64,000 nt of DNA, from positions 62,001-126,000 of the forward strand of contig JBAXHD010000002.1 of the NCBI GenBank assembly GCA_037139095.1, written 5' to 3'. The translations under genes and the position numbers were made by a program. The notes beneath the pieces are model-generated. The model made no database searches. It was not told where the DNA came from and was given only the letters and a program-made list of their open reading frames with translations. This stretch comes from WLMZ01 sp037139095. GTDB lineage: Bacteria > Actinomycetota > Acidimicrobiia > Acidimicrobiales > Ilumatobacteraceae. Each line of letters starts with the position of its first letter. Within the stretch, counting starts at the first letter, position 1. Positions 47,559 to 55,658 of this stretch are shown piece after piece.

Positions 47559-48488
47559 TTAGAACAGCCACTTGTATGGGGACCAATCGGGGTCGCGCTT
47601 TTCGAGGAACGATTCGCGGCCCTCTTGAGCTTCGTCGGTCATATAGGCCAAACGCGTTGCTTCGCCCGCAAACACTTGCTGGCCCACGAGTCCGTCGTCG
47701 ATGAGGTTGAACGAGAACTTGAGCATGCGTTGCGCGGTGGGGCTCTTCGCGTTGATCTTGCGGCCCCAAGCGAGCGCAGTAGCTTCGAGTTCGTCGTGTG
47801 CCACAACGGCATTGACCATGCCCATGCGGTAGGCGTCGTCGGCGGTGTATTCGTCGCCAAGGAAGAAGATCTCGCGGGCAAACTTTTGACCGACCTGACG
47901 TGCCAGATATGCCGAACCGAATCCACCATCGAAGCTGGCGACATCGGCGTCGGTTTGCTTGAACCGAGCGTGCTCGCGACTGGCGATGGTGAGGTCGCTC
48001 ACCACGTGCAAGCTGTGCCCGCCACCCGCTGCCCAACCGGGCACCACCGAGATGACCACTTTGGGCATGAAGCGAATGAGGCGCTGCACTTCGAGAATGT
48101 GGAGTCGTCCGGCGCGGCCTGGCTCGATGGTTGCGGCGGTCTCGCCAGCGGCACCGTCGGGGCCTTCGGGCAGCGTGTACTTGTAGCCGTCGCGGCCGCG
48201 GATGCGTTGATCGCCGCCACTGCAAAATGCCCATCCGCCATCTTTGGCTGATGGTCCGTTGCCGGTGAGCAGCACGCAGCCCACGTCGGTGCTCATTCGC
48301 GCGTGGTCGAGCGCAATGTAGAGCTCGTCGACCGTGTGTGGACGAAAGGCGTTGCGCACCTCGGGCCGGTTGAACGCGATGCGCACGGTGCCGTGAGCTC
48401 TCGCTCGGTGATAGGTGATGTCGGTAAAGGAAAATTCCGGAACCGTGTGCCACGCCGTTGGATCGAAGATGTCGGAAATCACGGTCAC
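47559..48488 (-). CDS. menB: 1,4-dihydroxy-2-naphthoyl-CoA synthase
   Basis: A 309-residue crotonase-fold enzyme that closes the naphthoquinone ring in menaquinone biosynthesis. FNRPEVRNAFRPHTVDELY near residue 38, WAFCSGGDQRIRGRDGY near 85, VVPGWAAGGGHSLHVVSDLTIAS near 149 and the end DWSPYKWLF distinguish MenB from general enoyl-CoA hydratases. Menaquinone is the likely quinone for the cytochrome b complex at 57.5 kb. The start is GTG; it is divergent from cofE across 71 bp. Confidence 0.94.
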   Translation of the reverse strand: MTVISDIFDPTAWHTVPEFSFTDITYHRARAHGTVRIAFNRPEVRNAFRPHTVDELYIALDHARMSTDVGCVLLTGNGPSAKDGGWAFCSGGDQRIRGRDGYKYTLPEGPDGAAGETAATIEPGRAGRLHILEVQRLIRFMPKVVISVVPGWAAGGGHSLHVVSDLTIASREHARFKQTDADVASFDGGFGSAYLARQVGQKFAREIFFLGDEYTADDAYRMGMVNAVVAHDELEATALAWGRKINAKSPTAQRMLKFSFNLIDDGLVGQQVFAGEATRLAYMTDEAQEGRESFLEKRDPDWSPYKWLF

Positions 48489-48559
48489 ATGTTGACCGCT
48501 TTATGGTCGCAGCGCCACATTGTTGTGGCGACGGGGGGCTCATCGGCAAGACTCGCAGG

Positions 48560-49312
48560 ATGAGTGGTCTCGAAATCTTTGGTATCGGCGGCGTTGGAGA
48601 GATCGAACCGGGCGCTGATCTCGCCGAAATCAGCGCAAGCGCTGCACGCGATGCGGGTACTCCGTTGCAGAGCGGCGATGTGTTGATCGTAACGAGCAAG
48701 ATCGTTTCGAAGGCCGAAGGTCGCACGGTTGAGCTTGCTGATATCACGCCCTCGCAGTACGCGCTTGAGTGGTCGAAGCAGTGGGACAAGGACGCTGCCG
48801 TCACCGAGATTGTGTTGCGTGAAGCCAAGCGTGTGGTGCGCCAGATCGGACCCATCCTCATCACCGAAACCCACCACGGTTTCGTATGCGCGAACTCAGG
48901 AGTTGATCAGTCGAGCAGCGGGGCCCATGGTCGTGCCGTGCTGCTACCGCTCGACTCAGATGACAGCGCCCGCCGTATTCGCGTCGGATTGCTGGCCCTC
49001 GGCGTTGATGTGGCGGTGATCATCAGCGACACGTTTGGCCGTGCGTGGCGTGAGGGTCAGACCGACATCGCCATTGGCATTGCCGGCATGCAACCGATCC
49101 TTAGCTACATCGGCCAGGTTGACCCACACGGTCATGAGTTCAAGGTGCAGGCGTTGTGTGTGGCCGACGAACTCACGGGCGCTGCCGAACTGGTGAAGGG
49201 CAACCTCAGCCGAGTGCCACTGGCCGTGGTGCGCGGCTACCAATGGGAGCGCGACGAGACGGCAACGATTGCTCCGGTGCTTCGCGATCAAAGCCGCGAC
49301 CTTTTCCGCTAG
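48560..49312 (+). CDS. cofE: Coenzyme F420-0:L-glutamate ligase (stand-alone CofE)
   Basis: A 250-residue GTP-dependent ligase adding glutamate to F420-0. Recognisable segments are GDVLIVTSKIVSKAEGR near residue 35, ITETHHGFVCANSGVDQSS near 98, ISDTFGRAWREGQTDIAIG near 155 and the ending LVKGNLSRVPLAVVRGY. The C-terminal nitroreductase-like domain of mycobacterial FbiB is absent, so this is the shorter archaeal-type form. The ATG at MSGLEIF was chosen; the in-frame region upstream is antisense to menB. Confidence 0.93.
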   Translation: MSGLEIFGIGGVGEIEPGADLAEISASAARDAGTPLQSGDVLIVTSKIVSKAEGRTVELADITPSQYALEWSKQWDKDAAVTEIVLREAKRVVRQIGPILITETHHGFVCANSGVDQSSSGAHGRAVLLPLDSDDSARRIRVGLLALGVDVAVIISDTFGRAWREGQTDIAIGIAGMQPILSYIGQVDPHGHEFKVQALCVADELTGAAELVKGNLSRVPLAVVRGYQWERDETATIAPVLRDQSRDLFR

Positions 49313-49349
49313 GGACTTTTGTACTTTCATCGGTAGGTGACTCGATCAT

Positions 49350-49367
49350 CTACCTACCAGTAGGTAG
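49350..49367. promoter_or_regulatory. TetR-type operator palindrome ahead of desaturase
   Basis: Arms CTACCTAC and GTAGGTAG flank a two-base centre, giving an 18-bp palindrome ending 10 bases before the GTG start. A further half-site GGTAGGT lies at 49332-49338. The size and symmetry resemble TetR-family operators; binding here would block transcription start or the ribosome site. No regulator gene is adjacent. Confidence 0.65.
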
Positions 49368-49377
49368 GCTGCCTTCT

Positions 49378-50307
49378 GTGACTCCACAGACCTTCCTCGC
49401 TGAACTCGAACCAGTGGCCGGCAAGTTGCTCGACCGGCACCTCGCGACAGCCAAGGAGTGGTTTCCGCACGAGTTGGTTCCGTACGACCGAGGCCACGAT
49501 TTTCCGGCCGGATACGAGTGGTCGGTCGCCGACTGCAATCTCGATGGCGCCGAACTTCCCGAGGCAGCGCGCAGTGCGCTGTTTGTGAACCTGCTCACCG
49601 AGGACAACCTGCCCTACTACTTTCGCGACATCGAGCGAATGTTCACAATGGATGGCGCGTTCGGAACATGGAACCGGCGTTGGACTGCTGAGGAGGGCCG
49701 CCACTCGATCGTGATGCGCGACTACCTCATTGCCACTCGTGCCATCGATCCCGTGGCTCTCGAGCGCGGCCGCATGGCACAGGTGTCAGCTGGCGAGGTA
49801 CCCACTCCTTCGTCACCGCTCATCGGCGTGATCTACGTGAGCTTGCAAGAGTTGGCCACACGAATTGCGCATCGCAACACCGGCAAGATCATCGGCGATC
49901 GTCGCGGCTACGAAGTAATGGCTCGAGTGGCCGCCGACGAAAACCTGCACTACTTGTTCTATCGCGACCTTGCGACGGCAGCGTTTGAGCTTGACCCTTC
50001 AGAGATGCTGATTGCGACCGAAGAAGTGGTGCGTACGTTCGCGATGCCCGGCACGGGCATTGCTGATTTCGATCGCCATAGCGCTGCAATCGCCCGCGCC
50101 GGTATTTACGACGCCACGATCTTCCATGAGCAGGTGCTGGTGCCAGTGATTCTGAACCATTGGAAGGTTGAGCAACTCGCCAACCTCAGTGCTGCTGCCG
50201 AACGAGCACGCGAGGCATTGTTGAAGCGCATCGACCGACTCGGCCAGCTTGCCAAGAACCTTGCGGCGCGCGCCGAGCGGCGATTGGCCATGCCAGTTCC
50301 AACCTGA
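49378..50307 (+). CDS. Acyl-ACP desaturase (DesA-like, di-iron)
   Basis: A 309-residue soluble di-iron desaturase that inserts a double bond into ACP-bound fatty acids. Helices supply the ligands: LLTEDNLPYY near residue 73, EEGRHSIVMRDYL near 102 (EExxH) and AADENLHYLFYRDL near 190 (DExxH; the usual Glu is Asp). The length matches mycobacterial DesA2-type proteins. The GTG start lies just after the palindrome; a longer in-frame reading begins inside cofE. Control by a TetR regulator sensing fatty acids is my inference. Confidence 0.88.
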   Translation: MTPQTFLAELEPVAGKLLDRHLATAKEWFPHELVPYDRGHDFPAGYEWSVADCNLDGAELPEAARSALFVNLLTEDNLPYYFRDIERMFTMDGAFGTWNRRWTAEEGRHSIVMRDYLIATRAIDPVALERGRMAQVSAGEVPTPSSPLIGVIYVSLQELATRIAHRNTGKIIGDRRGYEVMARVAADENLHYLFYRDLATAAFELDPSEMLIATEEVVRTFAMPGTGIADFDRHSAAIARAGIYDATIFHEQVLVPVILNHWKVEQLANLSAAAERAREALLKRIDRLGQLAKNLAARAERRLAMPVPT

Positions 50308-50407
50308 TGATTTCGCGAAGGACGTGCTGTGATCAGCATGACCATCACGTTGCGGGATATCGGTATAGGGTCAGCGCGACTTCCCTTCGACAGAATTGGA
50401 ATCCGTT

Positions 50408-50827
50408 ATGACCCCCCGAATTACTGCTTTTGTTCTTGGATCCGTTCTCGCTGTCAGCGCAATAAGCGCGTGCAGCAGCGACAAGGCTGCAACGCAATCC
50501 ACGGCTGCGCCTGTTGGGTCAGTTGCCGCTCCAGGCGGTGCGCTTGGCACAGTTCCCGGTGGCGCGCTTGGCACGTTGCCAACTGAGTCGGTGGCTGCTC
50601 TAAAAATCTCTGGTTATTCGTTTGGCGCCGTTACCGCAGCCGCTGGCCAGACCATCACCGTGAGCAATGCCGATTCGGTTCTCCATTCGGTTACGGCCGA
50701 CGACGGCTCGTTCACCGTTGATGTGCCTGCCGGTGGCACCGCTGATTTGGTTGTGGCCGCTGCCGGTACGTACGCCATTCATTGCCGCATTCATCAGAGC
50801 ATGACTGGCTCAATCACCATCTCCTGA
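50408..50827 (+). CDS. Cupredoxin-domain lipoprotein
   Basis: A 139-residue exported protein. The signal ends in the lipobox SAIS-AC near residue 20, so the mature Cys is lipidated. A linker with GGALGT repeats precedes a cupredoxin fold: SVLHSVTADDGSFTVDV supplies the first His and YAIHCRIHQSMTGSI at the C-terminus the Cys, His and Met ligands of a type 1 copper site. It would be a membrane-tethered electron carrier. An in-frame TTG at 50396 is the alternative start. Confidence 0.86.
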   Translation: MTPRITAFVLGSVLAVSAISACSSDKAATQSTAAPVGSVAAPGGALGTVPGGALGTLPTESVAALKISGYSFGAVTAAAGQTITVSNADSVLHSVTADDGSFTVDVPAGGTADLVVAAAGTYAIHCRIHQSMTGSITIS

Positions 50828-50874
50828 TGCATCGCCACGCGCTCGAGCAGTGCTCGACGTGATCACGATGTAGT

Positions 50875-51909
50875 TCAGCCGGGCACGAACGCCTTCACTG
50901 CTGCCACGGCTTCGCTGGGGCGGCTGGCGTTGAGTCCCTCGAGACCCATCGCGAGCAACTCGTTGTAGCCAGCGAGGTGCTCCCACTTGCCATCGTCGGG
51001 CCACACCCAAATTACGTAGCCAGAAGCTTTGCTGAGCGCGATGCTTTCGGGGCTGAGCACATGCACGCCCGAGTAGTCGGGTGGCAACTGCAAGATGCGC
51101 ATGCCGGCAGGCAATGGGGTCTTGTTGAGAATGAAGGCCGATGCCAAGCCGAGGCCTGGTGTGACTTCGACCGTAGGCGCCATCTCGTGGAACGCGGTGA
51201 CGATCTCGTCGTGGAACGAGGTGACAACGGCATTCTTGAGGCGGTGCAACTCGGTGAGTTCGGCAGCGAGTTCTTTCGCCGCGGCGAGAGCTGGGTCGCC
51301 GACGCCCTTGATCTCAATGTTCAACGGCATCGAAGGAAAGCGTTCAACGATGTCGCGAAAGCGCGGAATGATGAAGTCGTCGGGCGTGTAGCCCGGCAAT
51401 GGTGGCACGGCGCCAGTGCGCATGCCGCGCAGGATGTAATCGGCTTCGGGCTTGTCGTGGCAGGTGCACTCTTTGGTGAACCAGTAGGCGTTGTCGAGCT
51501 TGGCGAGGTCGGCGTAGTTGGTGTTTGCGATCACGAGGTTGAGCTCGGTGTTCGAGCCAGTGTCTTCGTTGTGTTGAACCACAAGAACGCCGTCTTTGGT
51601 GAGCTGCACATCGAAGTCGAGCATGTCGACACCGGCCTTCACGCTGTCGGCGTACGCGTAGGGAGTGGAGTGTGGATGCTCGTCGTTGCCGCCGGCGTGG
51701 GCAAGCACAATGGGCCGACCAAGCGAGATGAGTTGATCGATGGTGAGCGGTTCTGCGGGCGGTGCCTCGGTTGGCGGCGTGGTCTCGGCTGGCGAAGTAG
51801 TTGCAGATGCATCAATCGACGCGGCGGTTGTGCCTGATGTTGATGATGGGCTTGAACTGCAAGCAATCAAGCTGATGGACAACACGGCTACGGCGGAGAG
51901 GGCCTTCAT
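50875..51909 (-). CDS. Glycerophosphodiester phosphodiesterase lipoprotein
   Basis: A 344-residue secreted lipoprotein: signal with lipobox LIAC near residue 17, a Thr/Ala/Pro-rich linker (22-52), then a GDPD barrel. IVLAHAGGNDEHPHS near 67 and LDFDVQLTKDGVLVVQHN near 95 correspond to the catalytic HRGxxxExT and ELDV...HD motifs, with Asp replacing the usual Glu in the second. NIEIKG near 200 is also conserved. It likely hydrolyses deacylated phospholipids for glycerol-3-P. The ATG at 51909 gives a correct signal; longer upstream readings do not. Confidence 0.85.
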   Translation of the reverse strand: MKALSAVAVLSISLIACSSSPSSTSGTTAASIDASATTSPAETTPPTEAPPAEPLTIDQLISLGRPIVLAHAGGNDEHPHSTPYAYADSVKAGVDMLDFDVQLTKDGVLVVQHNEDTGSNTELNLVIANTNYADLAKLDNAYWFTKECTCHDKPEADYILRGMRTGAVPPLPGYTPDDFIIPRFRDIVERFPSMPLNIEIKGVGDPALAAAKELAAELTELHRLKNAVVTSFHDEIVTAFHEMAPTVEVTPGLGLASAFILNKTPLPAGMRILQLPPDYSGVHVLSPESIALSKASGYVIWVWPDDGKWEHLAGYNELLAMGLEGLNASRPSEAVAAVKAFVPG

Positions 51910-52051
51910 GCGAACCACCGTAGTAGGAGTGTCGGGGTTGGCCCTAGATGGTGCCAGCGATGATTGGTGACCTTGGCCTCTATCGACCGATGGGCGCCCT
52001 TTCGTACCATGCACACATGAGTGGTGATCAGCCACGCAAGAGGTGAAAGCG

Positions 52052-52627
52052 ATGATCATGCGACTACCGATGAGATTCCTCGGAGCGATCACGATGCTCG
52101 GAGCCGCTGCGCTGGTCGGCCCAGCAACTGTTGCTCATGCCAGCTTGAGCGGGCCGTGCGAGGCCACTGGAGTTTTTCAGACGGGAATAAAACCGGCTGG
52201 ATCGTTCACTATCAATGCCAAATCGCTTGGCTCGGCGACAGTGGTCATTCCGCGTCAGGACACCGTGAACTGGCAAGGCGCAGTAGACGTGCCCGCGCAG
52301 TCTCGCTCGTATTCGGGGTCGATTCGAGTGAAGTTGCCGCCTGGGTTTGGCAGTTACACGATCGACTCGTGGCGCTCAACGAGTGACAAGGTGGCGAACC
52401 AAGGTGTCGAGGAGTACAAACTGCCGTCGGTGGTGCCCGCGGGCATCACGTTTGTTGTGAGCGGCGAGCATGTTGAGCCCGCAGCCACATGCTCTGGCAC
52501 GGTGAACGTGAAGATCGAGGGCGGAGCGTTTGACTCGCCCTTGGCGCCGGCGAGCCTTGTGCTCACGGGACTGTCGGGGGTTGGGTTCTTTGCGGTGATT
52601 CGTCCGCTGTTCAGGAGGATTGTGTGA
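52052..52627 (+). CDS. Secreted/anchored protein of unknown function with C-terminal helix
   Basis: I do not recognise this 191-residue protein. It has a signal peptide (about 1-31, ending VAHA-S), a beta-rich outside domain with one disulfide-capable pair of cysteines (GPCEAT and ATCSGT) and a C-terminal transmembrane helix (about 167-183) followed by RPLFRRIV, so it is anchored with its domain outside. AAGAGGTG lies before the ATG at 52052; a GTG at 52043 is the alternative. Its stop overlaps the next ATG by one base, implying a functional pair. Confidence 0.72.
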   Translation: MIMRLPMRFLGAITMLGAAALVGPATVAHASLSGPCEATGVFQTGIKPAGSFTINAKSLGSATVVIPRQDTVNWQGAVDVPAQSRSYSGSIRVKLPPGFGSYTIDSWRSTSDKVANQGVEEYKLPSVVPAGITFVVSGEHVEPAATCSGTVNVKIEGGAFDSPLAPASLVLTGLSGVGFFAVIRPLFRRIV

Positions 52628-52818
52628 TGAAGGTTGGACGGATCATCGGCACTGCAGTGCTGGGGCTCTTGCTGTTCTTGTTTGTGGGGATTGATCTGGT
52701 GCTCTTTGGCGTGGTGGCACTCGACAGCATTGTGCTCACCCTGTTCCCATTTCTGGGCTTGGTTGTGGGGGCGGCGTTGGGCGTTGCTGTTTCGAAGCGC
52801 CACGCCTCAGCGACTTGA
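52627..52818 (+). CDS. Small two-helix membrane protein
   Basis: A 63-residue protein that is almost entirely two transmembrane helices (about 6-30 and 34-55), with Lys/Arg at both ends. It is coupled (TGATG) to the preceding exported protein and overlaps the convergent pdxA gene by 12 bases. The function is unknown; it could be a membrane subunit for its partner. Confidence 0.65.
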   Translation: MKVGRIIGTAVLGLLLFLFVGIDLVLFGVVALDSIVLTLFPFLGLVVGAALGVAVSKRHASAT

Positions 52819-53805
52819 GAGTGCAACGGCTTGCTTGAGTGCTTCGATCATTGATCGTTCGTCGGCAACGCCGGTGCCCGCAATATCGAACGCAGTGCCG
52901 TGATCTACAGACGTACGAACCACGGGCAGACCGATGGTGATATTGACGCCAGCTTCGAGCCCGAGCACTTTCACCGGGCCGTGGCCCTGATCGTGATACA
53001 TCGCGACGACACAGTCGAACTCGCCGCGACGAGCGCGATAGAACAACGTGTCGGCCGGCAGCGGGCCGACGACATCGATGCCTTCGGACTGCAACTGAGC
53101 GACCGCGGGCGCGATCTTGTCGGCTTCTTCGCCGCGACCAAACAGGCCATTTTCGCCGGCGTGCGGGTTGATACCGCACACCGCGAAACGCGGCAGATCG
53201 ATGCCAGCGCGGCGCAACGTGCTGTGCGTGCGGCGAACCGTGCGTTCGATGAGTGCCGGGTTGATTCGATCGATGGCATCGAGGATGCCGATGTGGGTGG
53301 TCACGTGGACAACGCGCAGCCCTGGGGCCTCGAGCATCATCGAGACTTCGTCGGTGCCGGTGAGATGAGCGAGCAGTTCGGTGTGGCCGGGGAACAGGTG
53401 GCCGGCAGCGTGCAGCGCCTCTTTGTTGAGTGGAGCGGTGCAGATCGCTTGAACCTTGCCCGAGATAGCTAACTGCGCAGCGATCGCTACATAGCGATAG
53501 GCCGCTTCGCCTGCCTGTGGAGACACCACGCCCCACTCGAGTGCCGCGGGAACAACTTGGGGATCGATGACAGTGATGGTGGACAGTTCGGTGGCTGAGG
53601 CGAGCTCGGATGGATCGGCCACCACGCGGATGCGCAGCGAGAGACCACACAGTTGAGCGGCGATGGTGAGTCGGTGTGCGTCGCCGATAACCACGGGTCG
53701 ACACATGGCAGTGACCTCTGCGCGGCTGAGCGCTTTGACGATGACTTCGGCGCCGACGCCGGCGGGGTCGCCCATCGTGACTGCGATGATGGGGAGGTCG
53801 GTCAT
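52807..53805 (-). CDS. pdxA2: PdxA-family dehydrogenase (PdxA2, four-carbon acid sugar phosphate)
   Basis: A 332-residue NAD-dependent oxidative decarboxylase. AVTMGDPAGVGAEV near residue 7, TAPLNKEALHAAGH near 132, FPGHTELL near 146, GINPHAGENGLFG near 215 and AMYHDQGHGPVKVLG near 262 (metal histidines) are PdxA hallmarks. PdxA makes vitamin B6, but the PdxA2 branch oxidises 4-phospho-D-threonate or -erythronate. The adjacent DUF1537 kinase, 13 bases upstream in the same operon, strongly favours the catabolic role. The ATG at MTDLPI was chosen because the fold begins there. Confidence 0.85.
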   Translation of the reverse strand: MTDLPIIAVTMGDPAGVGAEVIVKALSRAEVTAMCRPVVIGDAHRLTIAAQLCGLSLRIRVVADPSELASATELSTITVIDPQVVPAALEWGVVSPQAGEAAYRYVAIAAQLAISGKVQAICTAPLNKEALHAAGHLFPGHTELLAHLTGTDEVSMMLEAPGLRVVHVTTHIGILDAIDRINPALIERTVRRTHSTLRRAGIDLPRFAVCGINPHAGENGLFGRGEEADKIAPAVAQLQSEGIDVVGPLPADTLFYRARRGEFDCVVAMYHDQGHGPVKVLGLEAGVNITIGLPVVRTSVDHGTAFDIAGTGVADERSMIEALKQAVALSSR

Positions 53806-53818
53806 TGGCACGACGTCA

Positions 53819-54790
53819 TTATGGCCGCGAGAGAAACTCGACGGCGCGTTGCAGAGCGAGCGTGTCGCCGAATCCGCCAGCCTTGGTGACCACCGTGATG
53901 TCTCCGGAATCGCTGCGCGCCGTGGACCATGCAATGCCGGGTTCTACCTCACCGCGAATATCGAGTGATCGCACGTTGAGTAGATCGAGCACGATTCGGG
54001 CAGTGGCGCCGCCCGTGAGCACGAGGCCGTCGGCTCCAATCGCAGCGCGCTCGGCGCGGGCGCTGAACTCGGGATCGAGCGGATGCAACGCAGCGACGTT
54101 TGTGGACGGGTTGAGCGCGGCGATCTGCTCGAGCGTGTTCGGGTGCTGTGAGCCAGCGATGACAACAACTCGCAGGCAGCGTCGGTGCTCGGCTGCGAGG
54201 TTGTTGATCGGTTTGAGAGCCGCATCGTTACGCGCCATAGACGCACCGACGTGCCGGGCGAGTCCGGCTGAACCAACCCACAACGTGGCTTGGGCGCGAG
54301 AGCCGACTGCAGCTGCGAGGTCGTGCTCGGTGTGTACCTCGGGAATTTCTACGTTGCCGTCAATGCGTAACCCATCGAAGAGTTCGAACAGATCGGGACC
54401 GTCGAGTGGCACGCCGCGCACGTGTACGCGACCATGTGTGACGGTTCGTCCAAGTTGCGGAAATGCGGGACAGATCACTATCCGATCGGGCGGTGTGGGC
54501 ATGGCCGACAAGGCTGCTTCAACCGTGGCGCGGATATTGCCGCGAAGCGTGGAGTCGATCTTGATGAAGAGCTCGGTGGGCGCGTGTCGTGTGATCGCAG
54601 CCGATGTGCTGGCGAATGCATCGGATGCGCTCATGTCGCGACTGTCGGTGTCGATCACCACGATCGTGTTGCGCGGCGTGCGGCCGCCCGTGGATAAACC
54701 ATCGAGGGAGACAACGCAACGATGGCCGCTTGATGTGAACGCGGCGGCTGAGTCGGCCGCGCCGGTGAGGTCGTCGGCGATTACGAGCAT
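53819..54790 (-). CDS. Four-carbon acid sugar kinase (DUF1537 family)
   Basis: A 323-residue kinase. IADDLTGAADSAAAF at residues 5-19 and KIDSTLRGN near 98 belong to the N-terminal substrate domain; VVIAGSQHPNTLEQI near 210, LVLTGGATA near 262 and TKAGGFGD near 303 are the C-terminal nucleotide domain. Family members phosphorylate threonate or erythronate and are usually about 420 residues, so this one is about 100 shorter, mainly in the middle. The ATG at 54790 is preferred over a TTG at 54799. It feeds the PdxA2-like enzyme next to it; no aldolase or isomerase for the next step is present. Confidence 0.83.
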   Translation of the reverse strand: MLVIADDLTGAADSAAAFTSSGHRCVVSLDGLSTGGRTPRNTIVVIDTDSRDMSASDAFASTSAAITRHAPTELFIKIDSTLRGNIRATVEAALSAMPTPPDRIVICPAFPQLGRTVTHGRVHVRGVPLDGPDLFELFDGLRIDGNVEIPEVHTEHDLAAAVGSRAQATLWVGSAGLARHVGASMARNDAALKPINNLAAEHRRCLRVVVIAGSQHPNTLEQIAALNPSTNVAALHPLDPEFSARAERAAIGADGLVLTGGATARIVLDLLNVRSLDIRGEVEPGIAWSTARSDSGDITVVTKAGGFGDTLALQRAVEFLSRP

Positions 54791-54975
54791 GGCGGCCAAC
54801 GATTCATTGCGTCATTCTGTCAGTAGCGACTCAACAGATCTCGCGAGGTGCACTGAATGAAAGCGGCTGCGACCTGCTGAGTTGTTTCCTCCGCGGGACT
54901 TGTCGGGACCTTTGGCCCTATTTGAGCGGAGCACGCCTTGTTATGAATGAAACACCTACTACAAGGAGTGTTCAC

Positions 54976-55455
54976 ATGCGTCGAGGTATACGGCTGGTTG
55001 CCACGGCAGCCATTGGTTTGGCGACGCTCGCTGGTTGTTCCAGTTCGAGCAAGACCACCGCCAACACAACGTCGGCTGGAATCACAGTGCCAACGAGTGC
55101 CACGGGTACTCCTGTTGCGGTGACAGCTGGCGATACAAACGACACCACGCAGTACCTCAAGGTGGAGCCGGTAACCGTTGCTGCTGGCCCGACCACATTC
55201 ACGCTCACCAACTCGGGTACCAAAAAGCATGAGATGGTTGTGCTCAAGACCGACACGGCGTTCGACGCCTTGACAGTAGACACCGCCACGAACAAGGTCA
55301 GCGAGGCCACCACAGTTGGCGAAGTTGGTGAGACTGACATCGGCAAAGTTGGCACGGTCACGCTCGACTTGAAGCCTGGTAAGTACATCCTCGTGTGCAA
55401 CATCGAGAAGCACTACGGACAGGGCATGCGCGCTGCCTTCACGGTTACCGGATGA
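54976..55455 (+). CDS. Cupredoxin-like lipoprotein, first gene of bc-type electron transfer operon
   Basis: A 159-residue exported lipoprotein with lipobox LAGC near residue 20 and a Ser/Thr linker to about 55. The domain then has TNSGTKKHEMVVLKTD (candidate His ligand) and, at the end, KYILVCNIEKHYGQGMRAAFTV, giving the Cys, His and Met of a type 1 copper site, a sulfocyanin-like order. AAGGAG lies 7 bases before the ATG. The 185-bp region upstream should carry the operon promoter. Its stop overlaps the next ATG (ATGA). It is the probable mobile or tethered electron acceptor of the downstream complex. Confidence 0.86.
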   Translation: MRRGIRLVATAAIGLATLAGCSSSSKTTANTTSAGITVPTSATGTPVAVTAGDTNDTTQYLKVEPVTVAAGPTTFTLTNSGTKKHEMVVLKTDTAFDALTVDTATNKVSEATTVGEVGETDIGKVGTVTLDLKPGKYILVCNIEKHYGQGMRAAFTVTG

Positions 55456-55658
55456 CCTGGTTGCGAGCCATTGTCAGTGGCGTCGTCATCGTTGGCATCG
55501 CATTCGTGTTGCTTGTGGTTGTTCCTCACATGATGTTGTCGAAGATCACGAGCTTCGAGCGGGGCGGCCGTGTCGCCCTCGCAACTGGCTGGTTTGCGGC
55601 TTCACTCACTGGACTGCTCTGGGGGCTTCGCCGCCTCCAGAGCCGTCACATCATTTGA
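55452..55658 (+). CDS. Small two-helix membrane protein of the bc-type operon
   Basis: A 68-residue protein with helices at about 5-27 and 41-58 and basic ends (TWLRAIV, LRRLQSRH). It has no motif that I can assign. It is translationally locked between the cupredoxin gene (ATGA) and the flavoprotein gene (TGATG), so it is likely a small subunit or membrane anchor for the flavoprotein, which has no membrane segment of its own. Confidence 0.75.
   Translation: MTWLRAIVSGVVIVGIAFVLLVVVPHMMLSKITSFERGGRVALATGWFAASLTGLLWGLRRLQSRHII

Noticed and set aside
52021..52386. Alternative plus-strand frame over the start of the anchored protein gene
   Set aside because: It lacks a signal peptide or motif and overlaps the better-supported frame with a ribosome site and secretion signal.
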